From Labrys sp. WJW (GTDB lineage: Bacteria > Pseudomonadota > Alphaproteobacteria > Rhizobiales > Labraceae), in contig NZ_LYXZ01000011.1 of NCBI RefSeq assembly GCF_001676615.1, forward strand, positions 33,439-97,438: 64,000 bases of DNA, read 5' to 3'. This document shows positions 60,411 to 64,000 of this stretch, one piece after another. The position numbers and the translations under genes were made by a program. The notes beneath the pieces are model-generated. The model searched no databases, was not told the DNA's origin, and saw nothing but the letters and a program-made list of their open reading frames with translations. The first letter of the stretch is position 1; every line of letters begins with the position of its first letter.

Positions 60411-61448
60411 CTATTTTGCGATCTGCGCAGGCTTGGTCTGCATGAGTTTGGCCTGCAGGATGACGACGACCAGCAGGAAGGCGCCGCGCACCACCGACTG
60501 CCAATAGGCCGAGAGCGAGATCCAGCCCATGCCGTTCTCGAAATTGAGGATGGTGTAGATCAGGCCGAGCAGCAAGGCGCCGGCCAGCGTGCCGCCAATG
60601 GAGCCCTTGCCGCCCGTCAGCAGCGTGCCGCCCACCACCACCGAGGCGATGGCGATCAGCTCCCAGCCAATGCCTTCGATCGGTTGCCCCGCGCCGAATT
60701 GCGAAGCCAGGATCACACCCGACATCCCGGCCGTCACGCCCGAGATCACATAGACGGCGAAGATGGTGCGATTCACTGGCAATCCCATCAGCCGGGAGGC
60801 TTCCGCACCGCCGCCGACGGCAAGCACATGGCGCCCAAAAGAGGTGGAATTCAGCGTGACGCCACCAATGATATAGGCAGCCAGGGCGATCCAGGCCGGT
60901 GTCGGAAAGCTCAGGATGAAACCGAGAATGGTCGCCGCGATACCGGCATTTTCGGCATCCACCCATTCGGGCCTGAGGAAGCTGAGAAGATCACCTTGCC
61001 CGAGCACGGTAAAGGCGGTGTCATAGGAGGCCGACACCGACTGGTTGTTGGCGAGCAGCAGGGCGGTGCCCTGCGCCGCCAGCATGGTGGCAAGCGTGGC
61101 GATGAAGGGCAGGATCTTCAACCGGGTGATGATCAGCGCATTGATGAGGCCGACAATTGCCCCCGCCGCAAGCCCGCCGGCCACACCGGCAAGCAAGCCA
61201 TAGGAGCTGAGATAGGCGGACACGACGCTCGCCAGCGCGGCGGTGGTGCCGACCGACAAATCGATGCCGCCGGTCATGATCACGAAACACATGCCGAGGG
61301 CCACCAGCATGAACATCGAGTTGTAACGCAGCACGGTCTGGATGTTGTAGGTGCCGAGGAAACCGTCATAGCGCCAGGCACCGAAGGCCGCGAGCAGCAC
61401 GAGGGCGAGCAGGACGCCGATCACCGGCGTGAACTGGAATTTCTTCAT
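60411..61448 (-). CDS. ribose/fucose-type sugar ABC transporter permease (RbsC-like)
   Basis: A 345-residue CUT2 permease with about ten helices. TGGIDLSVGTTAALASV and AVGGGAEASRLMGLPVNR are signature segments of RbsC-type subunits. The start overlaps the preceding gene's stop by one base. Two non-identical permeases in one operon imply a heterodimeric channel with the double ATPase. Confidence 0.93.
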   Translation of the reverse strand: MKKFQFTPVIGVLLALVLLAAFGAWRYDGFLGTYNIQTVLRYNSMFMLVALGMCFVIMTGGIDLSVGTTAALASVVSAYLSSYGLLAGVAGGLAAGAIVGLINALIITRLKILPFIATLATMLAAQGTALLLANNQSVSASYDTAFTVLGQGDLLSFLRPEWVDAENAGIAATILGFILSFPTPAWIALAAYIIGGVTLNSTSFGRHVLAVGGGAEASRLMGLPVNRTIFAVYVISGVTAGMSGVILASQFGAGQPIEGIGWELIAIASVVVGGTLLTGGKGSIGGTLAGALLLGLIYTILNFENGMGWISLSAYWQSVVRGAFLLVVVILQAKLMQTKPAQIAK

Positions 61449-62404
61449 CACGCCGTTCCCTGCCGCTGGAGCCAGACGGCGAGCACGATCAGCACCGCCT
61501 TGGCAATGAGGGCCGCCGCATCCGGCACGCCGTTGGCAAGCAAGGTATAGCGCACCAGCTGGATGATCAGGGCTCCGAACAGGGTGCCGACGATGGTGGC
61601 CCTGCCGCCCGAAAGCAGCGTGCCACCCACGGCCACCGCAGCGATGGCATCGAGTTCCTTGCCCATGCCGATCAGATTGGCATCGGCCGCCGAGTTCATG
61701 GCGATCTCGATGAGACCCGCAATGCCGGCGCACAGCCCGCAGATGAAATAGACCAGCACCTTGACGCGGGCGGCCGGCACGCCGGCGAGCCGGGCAGCCG
61801 ACTCATTGCCGCCGACTGCCAGAACCTGGCGGCCGAAGACGGTACCCTTGAGCACATAGGCGGCCGCGATCACCAAGACCGCCATGATCCAGACCTGGAA
61901 CGGCAATCCCAGCACCTTGCCGAGCGCGATCGCCTGGAACTCGGGGACCTTGAAGACCTGCAGGTCGCCATTGGTGGAGACCTGGGCAAGTCCCCTGCCC
62001 GCGATGAACAGGATCAGCGTCGCGATGATCGGCTGGATGTTGTAGCGCGTGATCAGCCAGCCGTTGAACAGGCCGAACAGACCGGCCACCAGCACCGGGA
62101 TGACGATGCCGAAGGCGATCGCGACATAGAGGTTGGGAAAATCCACCAGCTTGCCGGTGAAGATCATCGGCGACAACGCACCGGCGATCGCCATCAAGGA
62201 ACCGACCGACAGGTCGATGCCGCCGGTTGCGATCACCAGCGTCATGCCGATGCCGACAATCACGATGGTGCAGACCTGCGTGAGGTTGAGCAGCAGGGTC
62301 TGGGTGGTGGCGAAATTGGGTGTGACGGCGAAATTGAAGCCGATCAGAAGCAGCAGCGCGATGAAGACACCGTAGCGCTGCAGGAACGCAGGAACGTCAC
62401 GCAT
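61448..62404 (-). CDS. ribose/fucose-type sugar ABC transporter permease (RbsC-like)
   Basis: A 318-residue CUT2 permease, partner of the next one: ATGGIDLSVGSLMAIAGALSP and AVGGNESAARLAGVPAARVK are diagnostic. It overlaps the ATPase gene by 8 bp and the next permease by 1 bp, so all three form one transcript. Confidence 0.93.
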   Translation of the reverse strand: MRDVPAFLQRYGVFIALLLLIGFNFAVTPNFATTQTLLLNLTQVCTIVIVGIGMTLVIATGGIDLSVGSLMAIAGALSPMIFTGKLVDFPNLYVAIAFGIVIPVLVAGLFGLFNGWLITRYNIQPIIATLILFIAGRGLAQVSTNGDLQVFKVPEFQAIALGKVLGLPFQVWIMAVLVIAAAYVLKGTVFGRQVLAVGGNESAARLAGVPAARVKVLVYFICGLCAGIAGLIEIAMNSAADANLIGMGKELDAIAAVAVGGTLLSGGRATIVGTLFGALIIQLVRYTLLANGVPDAAALIAKAVLIVLAVWLQRQGTA

Positions 62405-63968
62405 GGCCGGGTTTTCCGTGGGCTGGCGTCCCCGTCTCGTCGGCGACAGGGCTGGCGCCGTGGGCCATCGCGGCCATGATGCTGTCCTCGCTGATATCGG
62501 GCGGCCGCAGCTCCGCCACGCTCAAGCCGTCGCGCAGCACGAAGACGCGGGTCGCAGCCTCGATGATTTCCTCAAGTTCCGACGAAATCACCAGCACACC
62601 GAGTCCCTCGGCAGAAAAGCGCCGGATCAGGTTGAGAATTTCCGCCTTGGCACCGACATCGATGCCACGCGTGGGTTCATCCAGGATGAGAAGTTTAGGA
62701 TTCATGCACAGCCAGCGGGCGAGCAGGACCTTTTGCTGGTTGCCACCGGACAACTCGCGGATCTTCTGATCCGGGCTCGAGCATTTGATGCCGATTTCCT
62801 TGATGAAGCGCTCGACGATCCGCCTCTGCTCCGCGAGGTCGAAGCGGCCGGAACGCGAGAGGGCCGGCATCAGTGCAAGAGTGAGATTGTCGGCAACCGA
62901 CATGTCGGGGATGATGCCTTCGACCTTACGATCCTCGGAGCAGAACCCCATGCCGGCCTTGATCGCCTCGGCAGGTGAACGGAAATCCGTCCTGGCGCCA
63001 CCGAAGGCGATCTCTCCCTTGGCCCGGCGATCGGCGGCAAAGATGGCGCGGGCGGTTTCGGTTCGGCCCGAACCGAGCAGGCCGGCAAGTCCGACAATCT
63101 CGCCCTTGTCGATCGAAAGCGTGGCGTCGCTGACCCGGCGGCCGATTGCGAGCGAACGCACGCCGAGCAGTTCCTCCCGGCGTGACGGCGCTTCGTCACG
63201 CTCGGCGGCGGTGGGGCCTGCCATCACCTCGGCCAGAGCCTTGCCGAGCATGGTGGTGACCAAAGTGAGCTTGGGCATCTCCTGCATGGTCGAGACGGCG
63301 ACCGTACGCCCGTCCCGCATGATGGTCACGCGGTCGCAGACCGCATAGAGCTCGTCGAGCTTGTGGGTGACGAACAGCACCGAGACCCCATCGCTCTTCA
63401 ATTGCCGGATGGTGCGCAGCAGCACCGCCACCTCGGCCTCATCCAGGGAGGAGGTCGGCTCGTCCATGATAACCAGGCGGGCCTTGAAGGATACCGCGCG
63501 GGCGATCGCCACCATCTGCTGGATGGCGGTGGGGAATCCTCCCAGGGGCTGGGTGACGTCGATATTCACGTCGAAACGGGCCAGGAGTTCCCGTGCACCG
63601 GCATTCATCGCCTTCCAGTCGATGAACAGACCGGCACGCTTGGGCTCGCGCCCGAGATAGATGTTCTCGGCGACCGAGCGATAGCCGATCAGATTGAGTT
63701 CCTGAAAGATGGTGCTCACCCCCAGGCGCTGGGCCTGCTGCGGAGAGCTCGCCTGCCAGGGCGCTCCCCCGAAGGTGATGGTGCCGCCATCATGCGAATG
63801 GGCACCGTTGAGGATCTTGATCATGGTCGACTTGCCGGCCCCGTTCTGGCCGACCAGGGCCATAACCTCGGCGGGGGCGATGTCGAGGGTCGCACCATGC
63901 AGGACTTTGACACCGCCAAAACTCTTGGTGATGCCGTCCATGGAAAGAAGCGGGGACGATGCTGCCAT
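62397..63968 (-). CDS. sugar ABC transporter ATP-binding protein, double ATPase (RbsA/MglA-like)
   Basis: A 523-residue protein with two ABC domains in tandem. The first (1-250) has Walker A GQNGAGKST (40-48) and the Walker B LVIMDEPTSSLDEAE; the second (about 270-510) has LLGSGRTE in place of a normal Walker A, as usual in RbsA-type proteins, with LSGGNQQKVLLARWL and LLILDEPTRGIDVGAK. The ATG at 63968 is 32 bp from the window end; a binding protein gene probably lies upstream, outside the window. Confidence 0.94.
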   Translation of the reverse strand: MAASSPLLSMDGITKSFGGVKVLHGATLDIAPAEVMALVGQNGAGKSTMIKILNGAHSHDGGTITFGGAPWQASSPQQAQRLGVSTIFQELNLIGYRSVAENIYLGREPKRAGLFIDWKAMNAGARELLARFDVNIDVTQPLGGFPTAIQQMVAIARAVSFKARLVIMDEPTSSLDEAEVAVLLRTIRQLKSDGVSVLFVTHKLDELYAVCDRVTIMRDGRTVAVSTMQEMPKLTLVTTMLGKALAEVMAGPTAAERDEAPSRREELLGVRSLAIGRRVSDATLSIDKGEIVGLAGLLGSGRTETARAIFAADRRAKGEIAFGGARTDFRSPAEAIKAGMGFCSEDRKVEGIIPDMSVADNLTLALMPALSRSGRFDLAEQRRIVERFIKEIGIKCSSPDQKIRELSGGNQQKVLLARWLCMNPKLLILDEPTRGIDVGAKAEILNLIRRFSAEGLGVLVISSELEEIIEAATRVFVLRDGLSVAELRPPDISEDSIMAAMAHGASPVADETGTPAHGKPGHA

Positions 63969-64000
63969 GCAGTCTCTGGCTCATAATGGCGGTAAAACCC

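Noticed and set aside
59943..61550. 535-codon plus-strand frame opposite the fucU/permease genes
   Set aside because: Its product is His/Asp/Arg-rich low complexity; the minus-strand transporter genes explain the region.

Overview
The window reads as a chromosomal segment of a GC-rich alphaproteobacterium, most likely of the order Hyphomicrobiales (Rhizobiales). The evidence is the gene content (TIGR02301 and DUF1045 proteins, an xseB-dxs-tlyA-RNA methyltransferase operon, HSDL2-like SDR, alphaproteobacterial-type dihydroorotase), a GTTC-N7-GTTC LexA box of the alphaproteobacterial type, and several families of palindromic intergenic repeats of the kind seen in rhizobial genomes. Genus cannot be fixed from the sequence alone. 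No rRNA, tRNA, CRISPR array, transposase, integrase or replication origin was recognised.

Layout. 1-6.9 kb: 5'-truncated gamma-glutamyltransferase, DUF1045 2H-phosphoesterase, HxlR regulator divergent from a quinone-oxidoreductase-like ADH, a DUF1007/NicO metal-transport pair, and a short ECF sigma/anti-sigma pair. 6.9-16.7 kb: an HTH-RibB-pseudoRibA fusion, AldR-like regulator/alanine dehydrogenase, a sulfotransferase next to an empty 573-bp gap, TsaC/Sua5, an acyl-CoA dehydrogenase/SDR operon and a histone-deacetylase-like amidohydrolase. 17-24.7 kb: small conserved hypotheticals, NUDIX hydrolase, an HMCES/YedK-like protein without its catalytic residues, a small lipoprotein gene interrupted in frame by a repeat, a D,D-carboxypeptidase, a three-gene FAD oxidase/NAD(P)H oxidoreductase/BKACE operon and gluconokinase. 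24.8-29.2 kb: the xseB-dxs-tlyA-RNA methyltransferase operon on the minus strand. 29.5-46.3 kb: rhomboid protease, dihydroorotase, YgfZ, ECF41 sigma factor with a flavodoxin, LLM oxidoreductase, the tag-HD-phosphatase operon, a DUF2339 membrane protein, SleB-type hydrolase, uracil-DNA glycosylase and a YpfJ-type metallopeptidase.

46.5-56.5 kb is a catabolic island: a FadR-type GntR regulator with a dyad in the divergent promoter, uronate isomerase, a complete CUT1-type sugar ABC transporter (binding protein, two permeases, ATPase) and three Gfo/Idh/MocA dehydrogenases. It should import and oxidise or isomerise a uronic-acid-related sugar. 56.6-59.7 kb holds a glycosyltransferase-like protein, a radical SAM protein under a LexA box, a hypothetical protein and RNase HII. 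59.9-64 kb is a second sugar-uptake operon of ribose/fucose type (FucU/RbsD mutarotase, two permeases, double ATPase); its binding protein is not inside the window.

The most distinctive content not explained by ordinary genes is a set of modular palindromic repeats of about 100 bp, built from two alternating hairpins and often bordered by CTAGAGC. They lie near 2.4, 4.1, 15.5, 19.8, 24.1, 28.9 and 29.3 kb. At three genes the element border lies at the stop codon, and at 19.9 kb a 102-bp copy sits in frame inside a lipoprotein signal-peptide region. Other notable points are the catalytically stripped YedK-like protein, the DNA-binding domain fused to RibB with a second internal start, and two tandem perfect hairpins upstream of the uracil-DNA glycosylase gene.
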